Positions 52,931 through 62,238 of a stretch of DNA of 64,000 bases are shown piece by piece. Position numbers and translations under genes: made by a program. The stretch spans positions 1 through 64,000 of the forward strand of contig QHYK01000052.1 of assembly GCA_003224085.1 (NCBI GenBank). Reading direction: 5' to 3'. The notes below the pieces were generated by a model. That model worked only from the letters and a program-made list of their open reading frames with translations. It was not told the origin of the DNA and made no database searches. The DNA comes from Acidobacteriota bacterium. Its GTDB lineage: Bacteria > Acidobacteriota > Terriglobia > Acidiferrales > UBA7541. Every line of letters begins with the position of its first letter. Position 1 is the stretch's first letter.

Positions 52931-55180
52931 ATGTTCAGGGAGATGATGCGAAAGGTTTGGGGGAGCCGACGGATGTTTGCGGCGAAGAAAAATCTCCTTC
53001 GGGTCTTCGCCCCCGTTTCGCTAGCTTTTGTCCTGAACCTTCCGTTTGCGTTTCTGGTTTCCGCCGGCACCAAAGGGAATTCCGCCAGTCCCACGGCCTC
53101 GGTCAAACGCCAGTCCGCTTCCGCGCAATTCGCTCGCGCCGAAGAGCAGCACGCTGCGCTGAATGCGAAACCCAGCGACAAGCGCACGCTCGCCGATTAC
53201 AAGCAAGTAGCCATGAGTTACCGCCGCGTGGCGCTGATTAATCCGCGCGCGCCGGAAGTGCCCGATTCCCTGCTGGCTGCTGCCGAACTTTACACCGAGA
53301 TGGGCGACCGCTTCGGGCGCAGCTACTACCAGTCGGCGGTGTATACCTACGAATTTCTTGTTCGCGAATATCCGGCGCACAAATATTGCCAGGAAGCTTT
53401 GCTGCGCATCGCGAAGCTGCAACGCGATCAGCTTGCCGAGATTCCGCAGGCGCAGAAAACTTACGAAGAATTCCTGAAACGCTTTCCGCGCTCGCCAAGG
53501 AAGCGAGAAGTTGAAGAGTCCTTGGCGGAACTGGCCCTGCTGCAAAACAGTGCAGACAATGGGGCAAAGAATAGCGCCAGTGAAAACTCCGGTTCAACAA
53601 AGACGGTGGCAATAGAGGAAGCGCGGGCCGGCGCTCCGGTGCATTCCGGCGGAAAGTCCGTGGCCTCGTCAAACTCCGGGGAAATCCCGCGCGTGCGGCG
53701 CATTCGCACGTCGCTCAACGGAGATGCCACGCGCGTAACGATTGATCTCGACAATTCGGTGGAATTCACTTCCGGGAGAATTGCGAATCCCGACCGCATC
53801 TTTTTTGATTTGCACGCCGCGCGGCTAACGCCGGAGGTGGCGCGGAGCAGCATCCGCGTGGAAGGGGATCTGTTGAGCACGGTGCGAGTGGCGCAAAATC
53901 ACGCGGGCGTGGTGCGCGTGGCGCTGGACGTGAACGGAGTCAAAGAGTACACCGCCGTGCTGACGAGCAATCCGGCGCAACTGGTGATTGATTTATACGG
54001 AAGCCCGTGGAGCCCGCTTGGCACGGAACCCGTGCGGATGGCCAGCGCCAAGCGCCCGGAGAAATCAGAGAAAACGCCAGCAGAAGATTCGAAGCAAATC
54101 GAAGCGCCCGCCGGTAACGGAGCCAAAGATACACAAACCGTTGCGGCAAAGAGTTCCAGTGCAGAGGCCGCTCCCCCATCCGACGCGACACCCGCCGCCA
54201 ATTCGAAAACTGTGGTGACTGGCATGCTAGATAATTCGGCTGGCGCGACCAATCCAATACCAAATCCGCGCAACACGATGCCGAGCGCGAAGAATCCAAA
54301 GTCCAAATCGTATAAGGCGTCGGCTGCAGACGCGAAGCCGGACTTGGTGCGCCCGGCGAGCGCGCCACAGCCCACACGCGATGGGCAATCCACTTTGACG
54401 CGCACCCTCGGCCTGAAAATCGGGCGCCTCGTGATTGATCCCGGGCACGGCGGGCATGACACCGGAACGATTGGGCCGACGGGCTTGATGGAAAAAGATT
54501 TGTGTCTGGACGTGGCGCTGCGGCTGGGAAAAATCATCGAGCAGCGGCTCCCGGGCGCGGAGGTAATCTACACACGCTCCGATGACAGTTTCGTTCCGCT
54601 GGAAGAGCGCACTAATATTGCTAACCAGTCGAAGGCCGATCTTTTTATTTCCATTCACGCGAATTCCAGCCGCGATACCGGTGCACGCGGCATTGAAACG
54701 TATTACTTGAACATGAAAGGCTCAGCGGAAGCCATGGAAGTGGCGGCGCGAGAAAACGCCACCGCGCAGGAAGGTGTGCACGACCTGGAGAACCTGGTCA
54801 AGAAAATTGCGCAAACCGAAAAAATCGACGAGTCTAAAGAATTTGCCCAGGACATCCAGGAATCGCTCTCGAAGCGAATCCAAAAGTCGGGCAAAAACAT
54901 ACGAAACCGCGGCGTCCGCAAAGCGCCGTTCGTGGTGCTTATTGGCGCGGACATGCCTTCCATCCTCACGGAGGTTTCCTTCCTGAGCAATCCCGCCGAC
55001 GAAAAGCTGTTGAAGCAGCCCGAGCAGCGCCAAAAGGTGGCCGAAGGGCTGTTCCAGGGCATCTTCAGCTATCTGCAGAACATGAACAGCATGACCGTAA
55101 ACCTTCCGCCAAGGAAGGGCGCGGAGCGGCCCACGTCAAGCGCGGTGCCCTCGGTTGAACAATCAAGAAACCAGCGGTAG
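52931..55180 (+). CDS. N-acetylmuramoyl-L-alanine amidase with TPR-like and AMIN domains
   Basis: A protein of 749 residues with a signal anchor near 22-45. Residues about 50-200 are TPR-like (RIAKLQRDQLAEIPQAQKTYE), as in YbgF-type envelope proteins. An AMIN domain at about 255-345 (RIRTSLNGDATRVTIDLDNS) should bind the cell wall or secretin. A long low-complexity linker leads to the Amidase_3 domain at about 495-720: VIDPGHGGHDTG (zinc His), SIHANSS (second zinc His) and EVSFLSNPADE (catalytic Glu). It splits peptide from MurNAc at division or around envelope machines. It precedes the 55206 gene by 25 bases. Confidence 0.93.
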   Translation: MFREMMRKVWGSRRMFAAKKNLLRVFAPVSLAFVLNLPFAFLVSAGTKGNSASPTASVKRQSASAQFARAEEQHAALNAKPSDKRTLADYKQVAMSYRRVALINPRAPEVPDSLLAAAELYTEMGDRFGRSYYQSAVYTYEFLVREYPAHKYCQEALLRIAKLQRDQLAEIPQAQKTYEEFLKRFPRSPRKREVEESLAELALLQNSADNGAKNSASENSGSTKTVAIEEARAGAPVHSGGKSVASSNSGEIPRVRRIRTSLNGDATRVTIDLDNSVEFTSGRIANPDRIFFDLHAARLTPEVARSSIRVEGDLLSTVRVAQNHAGVVRVALDVNGVKEYTAVLTSNPAQLVIDLYGSPWSPLGTEPVRMASAKRPEKSEKTPAEDSKQIEAPAGNGAKDTQTVAAKSSSAEAAPPSDATPAANSKTVVTGMLDNSAGATNPIPNPRNTMPSAKNPKSKSYKASAADAKPDLVRPASAPQPTRDGQSTLTRTLGLKIGRLVIDPGHGGHDTGTIGPTGLMEKDLCLDVALRLGKIIEQRLPGAEVIYTRSDDSFVPLEERTNIANQSKADLFISIHANSSRDTGARGIETYYLNMKGSAEAMEVAARENATAQEGVHDLENLVKKIAQTEKIDESKEFAQDIQESLSKRIQKSGKNIRNRGVRKAPFVVLIGADMPSILTEVSFLSNPADEKLLKQPEQRQKVAEGLFQGIFSYLQNMNSMTVNLPPRKGAERPTSSAVPSVEQSRNQR

Positions 55181-55205
55181 GCTGGTAGTGTCTAAGTAAG
55201 AAGAC

Positions 55206-56324
55206 ATGAAAAGCTACCTCTGCCCCTGTGCGTTGTTCCTCCTGGGCCTGGCCGCACCGGCGAGGGCTCAGACTGGGCTGCTGCCCGACCAATTGGCCGG
55301 CTGGCATGCTTCTGGCCCGGCTTCCACCGTGAAACCAAGTGACCTGGGGCCGAACTGGGACCGCTGGGAAGAGGGCCAGCAAATCCTTGCAGAGAGCGGC
55401 GTAGTCAAAATTCAAGGCCGTGCATACAAGAAAGGCGCCGATGAACTCGGGCTGCGGCTGTACGAATTCAAGGATCCCACTAGCGCCTACGAGTTTTACA
55501 CGTTTGCGGTGGTTCCGGGGATGCAGCCGCTTGGCGTGGGAGAGCAGTCGGCAATCCGGCAAGATGATGCACGGCTGGTGGTTGGAAATTTTGTGGTCCA
55601 GGCCGGACTGTCGGAACATTTGTCGCCTGCAGCGCTCGAGGATGTGATGCAAGCATTGAAAGCGCACGCCGATCCGACTCCTCTTCCTGTTATTCGCAAC
55701 TATCTGCCAACCGAAGGACGAATTTTCGGCTCGGAGAAATACGCCGAAGGTCCCGAGGCATTTCGAGAGGCCGCAAAATTCCTGGACCGGCCGGAGATTG
55801 CCGGCCTTACCAACGAAGTAGGCTTCGACCGGGATGACGCGGAAGCCATGTTCGCACAGTACCGCACGCCAAAGGGCGAAGCGGTGCTGCTTCTAGTGGA
55901 TTATCCCACTCCGCAGTTGGCCGAGCAGCACTTGCACCACATTGAAACGGCCCTTTCGCCTGCCGCAAAGCAAGCGGGAACAACCGTGGAGCGCAAGGCA
56001 TCACTGCTTTGCGTGGTCTTGAAACCTTCCTCTCAAGCGTTCGCCGAATCTCTGCGCAACGGCGTGCGCTACCAGACCGCAGTGACGTGGAACGAGCCGA
56101 CGCACAAGCTCACAGACCCGCCGTGGCTTGTCATTGTGGGAAGGATCATCATTTTGACGCTATTGTTTATGGGCTTGGCTGTGGCAGTGGGCGCAGCTTT
56201 TGGAGGCGTGCGCGTCCTACTGAAAATCCTTTTCCCCGGAAAAATTTTTGACCGGCCGGGCCAAATGGATGTATTGCAACTCGGACTCTCTGGCAAGCGC
56301 ATCAACTCCCGCGATTTCTACTGA
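55206..56324 (+). CDS. DUF6599-like exported membrane protein
   Basis: A protein of 372 residues with a signal peptide (residues 1-21) and one C-terminal membrane helix (IVGRIIILTLLFMGLAVAVGAAFGG, two parts). The mature part begins GLLPDQLAGWHASGP and contains the phrase ALRLYEFKDPTSAYEFYTFA in variant form (LRLYEFKDPTSAYEFYT), typical of the DUF6599 family known mainly from acidobacteria. No catalytic residue is obvious. It sits 25 bases after the amidase gene, so the two are likely co-transcribed; a link to the envelope is suggested. Confidence 0.7.
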   Translation: MKSYLCPCALFLLGLAAPARAQTGLLPDQLAGWHASGPASTVKPSDLGPNWDRWEEGQQILAESGVVKIQGRAYKKGADELGLRLYEFKDPTSAYEFYTFAVVPGMQPLGVGEQSAIRQDDARLVVGNFVVQAGLSEHLSPAALEDVMQALKAHADPTPLPVIRNYLPTEGRIFGSEKYAEGPEAFREAAKFLDRPEIAGLTNEVGFDRDDAEAMFAQYRTPKGEAVLLLVDYPTPQLAEQHLHHIETALSPAAKQAGTTVERKASLLCVVLKPSSQAFAESLRNGVRYQTAVTWNEPTHKLTDPPWLVIVGRIIILTLLFMGLAVAVGAAFGGVRVLLKILFPGKIFDRPGQMDVLQLGLSGKRINSRDFY

Positions 56325-56517
56325 CACAGACAGGCGGAAGTGCCTGTTTCATCCCGTAACACGCAGCATCAAGTCCATCTATCGGATCGCTGGGCCGGGC
56401 ATCCAACCAAGTGCCGGTGCCCGCGGTATTAGTGTCTTAGCCAAGAGTGTCGTAAAATAACAAGCACCTTGGATGAATATGCATCTGGCCATCGCTATTC
56501 GTGAGGCGACAAAAGTC

Positions 56518-57639
56518 ATGCCTGGGAACCGGCGCGTGACCCCTTGCGCCCTCGCTCTCGTGCTGGCTTTGCTTTTGCTTGGCTGCGGGAAGAGCTCTGC
56601 CAATGCGCCCGGCGGTGGCCCCGGGCCCATGCCGGTTCAGGTGCAGGTTGCCGCCTCGGCCAAGATTCCTGACACGACGGAATACTTGTCGATCTTGAAG
56701 TCACGGCATTCGGCGGCCATCAATCCGCTCGTGGAAGGCCAAATTACAAAAATCCTGGTGAAGTCCGGCGACCACGTGACCGAAGGAGCGCCGCTGCTGC
56801 AAATCGACCCTCTGAAACAGGAGGCAACGGTGCGCAGCCAGGAAGCTTCGCGCGCCGCGCAAGAAGCCAATGTGCGGTATGCGAAGATTTCGCTCGATCG
56901 CGCAGAAAAACTGCATGATGCCGGAGTCATCAGCAAGCAGGAACTGGACAATGCGCAAACGGCTTACGATGCAGCCGTGGCGCAGCTCAAGGCGCTCGAG
57001 GAGCAGGTACGGCAGCAAAGAGTGGAGCTGCACTACTACAGCGTGAGTGCCCCGATGGACGGGATTATCGGCGACATCCCTGTGCATGTGGGGGATCGCG
57101 TGACTGTCGCGACCATGCTGACTACAGTGGATGAGCCGGGGGCACTGGAAGCTTATATTTACGTGCCGGCCGAAAAGGCGCGAAACCTAAAGCGCGGCTT
57201 GCCCGTGAGCTTGCTCGACGGCGATGGAAATACGGTAAGCGAGACAAATCTCTCGTTCATGTCGCCGCAAGTGGATACCGACACGCAGACCGTCCTGGCC
57301 AAAGCCACGGTTCAGAATCCGAAATCAAGACTGCGAATTGCGCAGCAAGTGCGTGCTCAGATTACCTGGGGAGTCCACCAAGGGCCGGTGATTCCCGTTC
57401 TCGCTGTGCAGCGCATCAATGGCGAGTTTTTTGCGTTTGTGGCTGTTAACGAAGGCAAAAGAACCGTGGCTCGGCAGCGGCCCCTAAAACTGGGCGACAC
57501 GGTGGGAAATGATTTCGTGGTGTTGGGTGGTTTGAAACCGGGGGAGCACATCATCGTTTCTGGAACGCAATTCCTCCAGGACGGAATGCCCGTGAACGAA
57601 CAGATTCAAAGCGACGGCAAAAGCGCCACCGGCAAATAA
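56518..57639 (+). CDS. RND efflux periplasmic adaptor, lipoprotein
   Basis: A protein of 373 residues with a lipoprotein signal (ALVLALLLLGC). The barrel-sandwich half-motifs are NPLVEGQITKILVKSGDHV and HYYSVSAPMDGIIGDI, enclosing an alpha-hairpin (about 90-150). A beta-barrel domain and a membrane-proximal domain (LGDTVGNDFVVLGGLKPGEH) follow. It links the inner-membrane pump encoded next to an outer-membrane TolC channel, which is not in the window. ATG 56518 gives a normal signal peptide with GAGG upstream; ATG 56473 adds 15 odd residues. Confidence 0.92.
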   Translation: MPGNRRVTPCALALVLALLLLGCGKSSANAPGGGPGPMPVQVQVAASAKIPDTTEYLSILKSRHSAAINPLVEGQITKILVKSGDHVTEGAPLLQIDPLKQEATVRSQEASRAAQEANVRYAKISLDRAEKLHDAGVISKQELDNAQTAYDAAVAQLKALEEQVRQQRVELHYYSVSAPMDGIIGDIPVHVGDRVTVATMLTTVDEPGALEAYIYVPAEKARNLKRGLPVSLLDGDGNTVSETNLSFMSPQVDTDTQTVLAKATVQNPKSRLRIAQQVRAQITWGVHQGPVIPVLAVQRINGEFFAFVAVNEGKRTVARQRPLKLGDTVGNDFVVLGGLKPGEHIIVSGTQFLQDGMPVNEQIQSDGKSATGK

Positions 57640-57697
57640 TTTCTTCCAGACAGAATGAACCGCGAAATTGCAATCCTAATGAGGACGAAATCCGGCC

Positions 57698-60600
57698 TTG
57701 TTCGTTGATTTCTTCATCCAACGCCCGGTGTTCGCCACAGTCTGTTCGCTTTTCATTATTTTAGCCGGTGCTATTTCCATTCCTTTGCTGCCCGTTGCCT
57801 ATTTCCCAGATCTTGCGCCCCCGCAAGTGCTTGTCAGCAGCGTTTATATCGGCGCGAACGCGCAGACCGTCGAATCGGCGGTAACCATCCCGCTCGAGCA
57901 AGCCATCAACGGCGTCGAAGGAATGAAGTACATCATCTCGACGAGCGGAAACGACGGAATCAGCCAGATCACCGTCGTTTTTGACGTCACGCGCAACGCT
58001 GACCTGGCCGCCGTGGACGTGCAGAACCGCGTCAACCAGGCGCTCGGGCGGCTTCCCAACGCCGTCAAAAACACCGGCATCATCATCACCAAGCAAATCG
58101 GCGGATTCGTTTTTGGCGGCGGCGTGTACGCCGACCAAGAACAATACGACAGCTTGTTCCTGAGCAATTACCTGGACATTTACGTGAAAGACTCGGTTAA
58201 ACGCGTCAAAGGCGTGGGCGACGCCGTCATTTTTGGCGAACGCAAGTACGCCATGCGCCTGTGGCTGGATCCCGCAAAAATGGCTGAGCACGGGCTGACC
58301 GCGACAAACATTGTGAACGCCTTGCAGGAACAGAACGTTCAGGTGGCGGCGGGACAGATTGGCCTGCCTCCCACGCAGCAGGAACATTCCTTTCAAATTA
58401 GCGTACGGGCGGTGGGACGGCTGAGCGAGCCCTCCGAATTCGACAACATCATTTTGAAAACAGGCACAGATGGAACGCTGGTTCGCGTGAAAGACGTGGG
58501 CCACGCAGAACTCGGCGCCGAAAATTACGGAACGCTGCTGCGCTTCAATGGCCACGACGCGGTCGGTTTGGCGGTTACGCAGCTCCCCGGCGCGAATGCG
58601 TTGGACGTCGATAAAGCTGCCAAAGCGGAGTTGGTGCGCCTTTCGAAAAATTTTCCACCCGGTATGAAAGCTGCAGTGGCGTTCGACACGACGACCGTCA
58701 TCGGCGAGTCCATCAACGACGTGCTTATCACTCTGATCGAAGCCATCGGGCTGGTCATTTTGGTGATTTACATTTTCTTGCAGGACTGGCGCAGCACGTT
58801 CATCCCGGCGATCGCCATTCCCGTTTCTCTGGTCGGTACCTTCATCTTCGTCAAGCTGCTTGGCTTTTCGATCAACACGCTCACCTTGTTCGGCATCACG
58901 CTGGCCACGGGATTGGTGGTGGACGACGCCATCGTGGTCATCGAAAACGTCGAGCGGCACATCACCGAAGGGATCACGGAGCCGCACAACGCCGCGTCCG
59001 CGGCGATGAAAGAAGTGGCCGGCGCGGTGATTGCAACTTCTCTTGTGCTCGTGTCCGTGTTTGTGCCCGTAGCGCTCTTCCCCGGCACTACCGGAATCCT
59101 TTTTCGCCAGTTCGCGCTCACCATCGCCTTCTCAGTGGCGATTTCCGCCTTCAACGCGCTGACGCTTACTCCTTCCCTCTCCGCCATTTTCCTGGGCCAT
59201 CATCGGGAACGCGCGCAGTTTCTGTTCTTCCGGTGGTTCAATCAAATGGTCACAGCGGGAACGGGCCTTTACCGGCGCAGTGTTGGTCGCGTGCTGAACC
59301 TGCGCTTTGCTGCGCTAATTGTCTTTGTGGGGCTTCTCGCCGCCACGTACTTTGTCTATCAACGCGTTCCGCGCGCGTTTCTCCCCGAAGACGACCAGGG
59401 CTACTTGATTTTCGTCGTGCAGGCGCCGCAAGGCGCTTCTCTGACCTATACGCGCGACATCTGCGCCAGGGCCGAGCAACTCATCGAGCGCGACCCGGAG
59501 ATTCTAGGAGTTTTCTCGGTTATTGGACAGGGCGCTGCCGGCAACGCGTCCAACCAGGCTCTCATGTATGCGAGTTTGAAGCCTTTCGAAGAACGCAAGG
59601 GGCCAGAGCAAACTGCCGCAGCTGTGATCCGGCGTTTACGCGGCAAGCTAGCCGCTCTCTCTGGCGCCGTCGTGGTCGTGTTCAATCCGCCGGCCGTCTT
59701 CGGCCTCGGCCAATTCGGCGGATTCCAATTTGAACTGGAAGACTTGGGACGTAATTCGCTGCAGACCATCGCGTCCACCGCCAACAAATTGGCTGCCGAA
59801 GGAAACGCGGGCAAAGACCTGGTGGGCCTCTTCAGCAGCTTCACCGCTAACGATCCGCAATACATCGTTCACATCAACCGCGAAAAAGCCAAGAGCCTGC
59901 AAGTGCCGTTCAGCCAGATCACCGACGCGTTGCAAGTCTACATGGGTTCGGTGTACGTGAACGACTTCGACTTCAACAACCGTTCCTACCGCGTGTACGT
60001 CCAAGCCGACAGCCAGTTCCGCTCGCAGCCCAAAGATATCCGCGAATATTACCTGCGGTCGGACACCGGCAAAATGATTTCGCTCGATAATCTCGTCAGC
60101 GTGGAGCAAACCGCGAATCCGCAGGTCATTCGCCACTACAATCTGTTTCGCTCGGCGGAAATCAACGGCGCGGCCGCACCTGGACACAGTTCCGGCGAAG
60201 GCATCGCTTCGATGGAAGCGCTGGCGAAAAAAGTCCTGCCGAACGGCATGACGTTCGAATGGAGCGGCCTGTCGCTCGAAGAAATCGAGTCCGGCGGCAA
60301 AGCGCTCATTCTGTTTGCGCTGGGACTCGTGGTCGTTTACCTGACGCTCGCCGCGCAATATGAAAGCTACGTGCTGCCATTCATCGTGCTGCTCGCCGTG
60401 CCGGTGGCGCTGCTCGGAGCGCTGGGCGCGCAAGCTCTGCGCGGATTGGAGAACGACGTCTACTGCCAGATTGGGCTGGTCATGCTCATCGGCCTCGCCA
60501 GCAAGAACGCCATTTTGATCGTCGAATTCGCCGAGCAGCTGCGCGCCCAAGGACTCTCGCTCACGGAAGCCGCCGTGGAAGCCGCGCGCATTCGCCTGCG

Positions 60601-60823
60601 CCCCATTTTGATGACTTCGCTGGCGTTCATTCTGGGCGTGCTTCCGTTGGTCTTCGCGCAAGGCGCAGGCCGCGCAGGTCGCATCTCCGTCGGTACGACC
60701 GTCTTTGGAGGTATGATCGCCGCCACCACGTTGAACCTGCTCTTCATCCCCGTTCTTTATGTGATTCTCCGCAGCATCGTTCCGGGACGCGCCACTGCGC
60801 GCGCGCCTCATGCAGGCGCATAA
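57698..60823 (+). CDS. RND multidrug efflux permease (HAE1/AcrB family)
   Basis: A protein of 1041 residues, standard AcrB length, starting with TTG (FVDFFIQRPVFATVCS). Twelve helices with two large periplasmic loops. The proton-relay residues are in place: GLVVDDAIVVIENVERH in TM4 (paired Asp) and IGLASKNAILIVEFAEQ in TM10 (Lys). It therefore should export drugs or other hydrophobic compounds using the proton gradient, as a trimer with the preceding adaptor, 58 bases upstream. No repressor gene lies next to the pair. Confidence 0.96.
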   Translation: MFVDFFIQRPVFATVCSLFIILAGAISIPLLPVAYFPDLAPPQVLVSSVYIGANAQTVESAVTIPLEQAINGVEGMKYIISTSGNDGISQITVVFDVTRNADLAAVDVQNRVNQALGRLPNAVKNTGIIITKQIGGFVFGGGVYADQEQYDSLFLSNYLDIYVKDSVKRVKGVGDAVIFGERKYAMRLWLDPAKMAEHGLTATNIVNALQEQNVQVAAGQIGLPPTQQEHSFQISVRAVGRLSEPSEFDNIILKTGTDGTLVRVKDVGHAELGAENYGTLLRFNGHDAVGLAVTQLPGANALDVDKAAKAELVRLSKNFPPGMKAAVAFDTTTVIGESINDVLITLIEAIGLVILVIYIFLQDWRSTFIPAIAIPVSLVGTFIFVKLLGFSINTLTLFGITLATGLVVDDAIVVIENVERHITEGITEPHNAASAAMKEVAGAVIATSLVLVSVFVPVALFPGTTGILFRQFALTIAFSVAISAFNALTLTPSLSAIFLGHHRERAQFLFFRWFNQMVTAGTGLYRRSVGRVLNLRFAALIVFVGLLAATYFVYQRVPRAFLPEDDQGYLIFVVQAPQGASLTYTRDICARAEQLIERDPEILGVFSVIGQGAAGNASNQALMYASLKPFEERKGPEQTAAAVIRRLRGKLAALSGAVVVVFNPPAVFGLGQFGGFQFELEDLGRNSLQTIASTANKLAAEGNAGKDLVGLFSSFTANDPQYIVHINREKAKSLQVPFSQITDALQVYMGSVYVNDFDFNNRSYRVYVQADSQFRSQPKDIREYYLRSDTGKMISLDNLVSVEQTANPQVIRHYNLFRSAEINGAAAPGHSSGEGIASMEALAKKVLPNGMTFEWSGLSLEEIESGGKALILFALGLVVVYLTLAAQYESYVLPFIVLLAVPVALLGALGAQALRGLENDVYCQIGLVMLIGLASKNAILIVEFAEQLRAQGLSLTEAAVEAARIRLRPILMTSLAFILGVLPLVFAQGAGRAGRISVGTTVFGGMIAATTLNLLFIPVLYVILRSIVPGRATARAPHAGA

Positions 60824-60920
60824 AACTTCTTTTCTTGCGTGCCGCAGTTGTGTAAGGATGGGGCCCGCGGTCCAGAAATCGAATCGCCACGATTCACTGA
60901 TTCAATTGAGTAGGATTCAT

Positions 60921-61787
60921 ATGACGCCGGATAATACGACCCCACACACTGTCTCACGCCGAACGTTCATGGCTTTATCCGCAACGCTTCCCTTCGCCCT
61001 GAAGGCTCGCGCCGCGTCCTCGCTTCCCGTCGGTCTCGAGCTTTATTCCGTCCGCAAAGAACTGCAGCGCGACCCGCAAGCCACCGTGCGCGCGGTGGCG
61101 AAAATGGGCTATCAGTGCGTCGAATTTTACGCGCCCTATTTCGAATGGTCCGAGGCCGAAACCAAGCAAATGCGCAAGCTGCTCGACGACCTCGGCATCC
61201 GCTGCTTTTCCACTCACAACAACCACTCTTACATGACCGCGGACAACCTCGCGCGCGCCCGCGACAAAAACCTCATTCTCGGCTGCAAATATATGGTGAT
61301 GGCCTCGGCCGGGAAAGAGCCCGACCGGCTCGACGCCTGGAAAGCCGTTGCCGACGCGCTCAACTCCGCCAATGAGCAATTGGAAAAATCCGGCTTGCAT
61401 GCCGGCTATCACAATCACGAGCCCGAGTTCACGCCGGTGGATGGCGGCCGGCCCATCGAAATTCTCGCAAAAAACACCAAGCATTCCGTCATGCTACAGC
61501 TTGACGTCGGCACTTGTGTCAAGGCCGGTTCCGATCCCGTGGCCTGGATTCGCGCGAATCCCGGCCGTATTCGCTCGCTGCATCTCAAGGACTGGTCGCC
61601 CGACCCCGCAAAGGGCTATTCGGTTTTGTTCGGCGAAGGCATCGCCGATTGGAAAGGCATTTTCGACGCGGCAGAAACCGTCGGCGGCGCCGAGTACTAC
61701 CTCATCGAGCAGGAAGGCAGCCGCTTCTCCGAACTCGAAACCGCCGAACGCTGCCTCCAAACCTTTCGCACCATCCATCCTCGCTAA
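60921..61787 (+). CDS. Tat-exported sugar phosphate isomerase/epimerase-like protein
   Basis: A protein of 288 residues with a Tat-like signal (SRRTFMALSATLPFALKARA). The mature part is an AP-endonuclease-2/xylose-isomerase-like TIM barrel: VGLELYSVRKELQRD, GYQCVEFYAPYF, AGYHNHEPEF with metal ligands, QLDVGTCVKAG and LHLKDWSPD. Family members are often epimerases or dehydratases of sugars; the substrate is unknown. TAGGA before ATG 60921 supports this start over an earlier in-frame one that overlaps the pump gene. Confidence 0.85.
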   Translation: MTPDNTTPHTVSRRTFMALSATLPFALKARAASSLPVGLELYSVRKELQRDPQATVRAVAKMGYQCVEFYAPYFEWSEAETKQMRKLLDDLGIRCFSTHNNHSYMTADNLARARDKNLILGCKYMVMASAGKEPDRLDAWKAVADALNSANEQLEKSGLHAGYHNHEPEFTPVDGGRPIEILAKNTKHSVMLQLDVGTCVKAGSDPVAWIRANPGRIRSLHLKDWSPDPAKGYSVLFGEGIADWKGIFDAAETVGGAEYYLIEQEGSRFSELETAERCLQTFRTIHPR

Positions 61788-61803
61788 CCAGCCATTGTAG
61801 TGG

Positions 61804-61819
61804 CGGGTCTTCAGACCCG
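61804..61819. repeat. Palindrome, 7-bp stems, 2-base centre (TC)
   Basis: CGGGTCT and AGACCCG are perfect inverted copies around TC, preceded by ATTGTAGTGG and followed by TTCTTTTCC. It lies 17 bases after the stop codon of the epimerase-like gene. It shares its layout with 8331-8350 and 8391-8412. The T-rich tail may make this one act as a terminator. Confidence 0.5.
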
Positions 61820-62083
61820 TTCTTTTCCTTGCTCCACTCTCACTCGGCCCGCTATCTCGTTTAGCAGCGTGTTGCAGGGAAGGATCTCGCTTGCTCCGCC
61901 CCTCGGCTCTTCCGCAACTCGGCACTCGTTTAGGCTCCCTCTGCGAATTTTGTGCTCCGGCCTCTCCGTCCTCTGTGTCAAAGTCTTTGTCTTTGGCGCT
62001 GAACTCTTAGACCCGTTCCGGCCCCTGCTGCCCCTCTTGAATAACGTTTCTTCTCGAATCTCTAGTCTCCGAATTAATAATCA

Positions 62084-62112
62084 TTGACATAAAAATTTTC
62101 GCTAACTATACT
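62084..62112 (+). promoter_or_regulatory. Near-consensus sigma70 promoter of TonB receptor gene
   Basis: TTGACA at 62084-62089 is a perfect -35, and TATACT at 62107-62112 matches five of six -10 positions, with the optimal 17-base spacer. Transcription should start near 62119-62120. The spacer and upstream part are AT-rich (AATTAATAATCA), like an UP element. This is the clearest promoter in the window. Confidence 0.75.
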
Positions 62113-62238
62113 CCCCCGCAAATGGAGTAGTTAACCGATTTACTTAAGGGTGCGGGGCCATTTCGGGAATTCTTTCTTTGGGTCGATAGTTCCTTTTTCG
62201 GTTCGCAACTTCTTTTGTCAGGGGTGGAGGAAAAATTC

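Larger units (their letters stand above)
61788..62238 (+). other. Intergenic region and 5' leader before TonB receptor gene
   Basis: 451 bases without a credible gene. 61850-62040 is C/T-rich. From about 62084 a strong promoter (listed separately) starts a leader of about 120 bases. In the leader CCCCGCA (62114-62120) and TGCGGGG (62151-62157) could pair around a 30-base loop. I could not assign the leader to a known riboswitch class. GGTGGAGG precedes the ATG. Confidence 0.45.
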
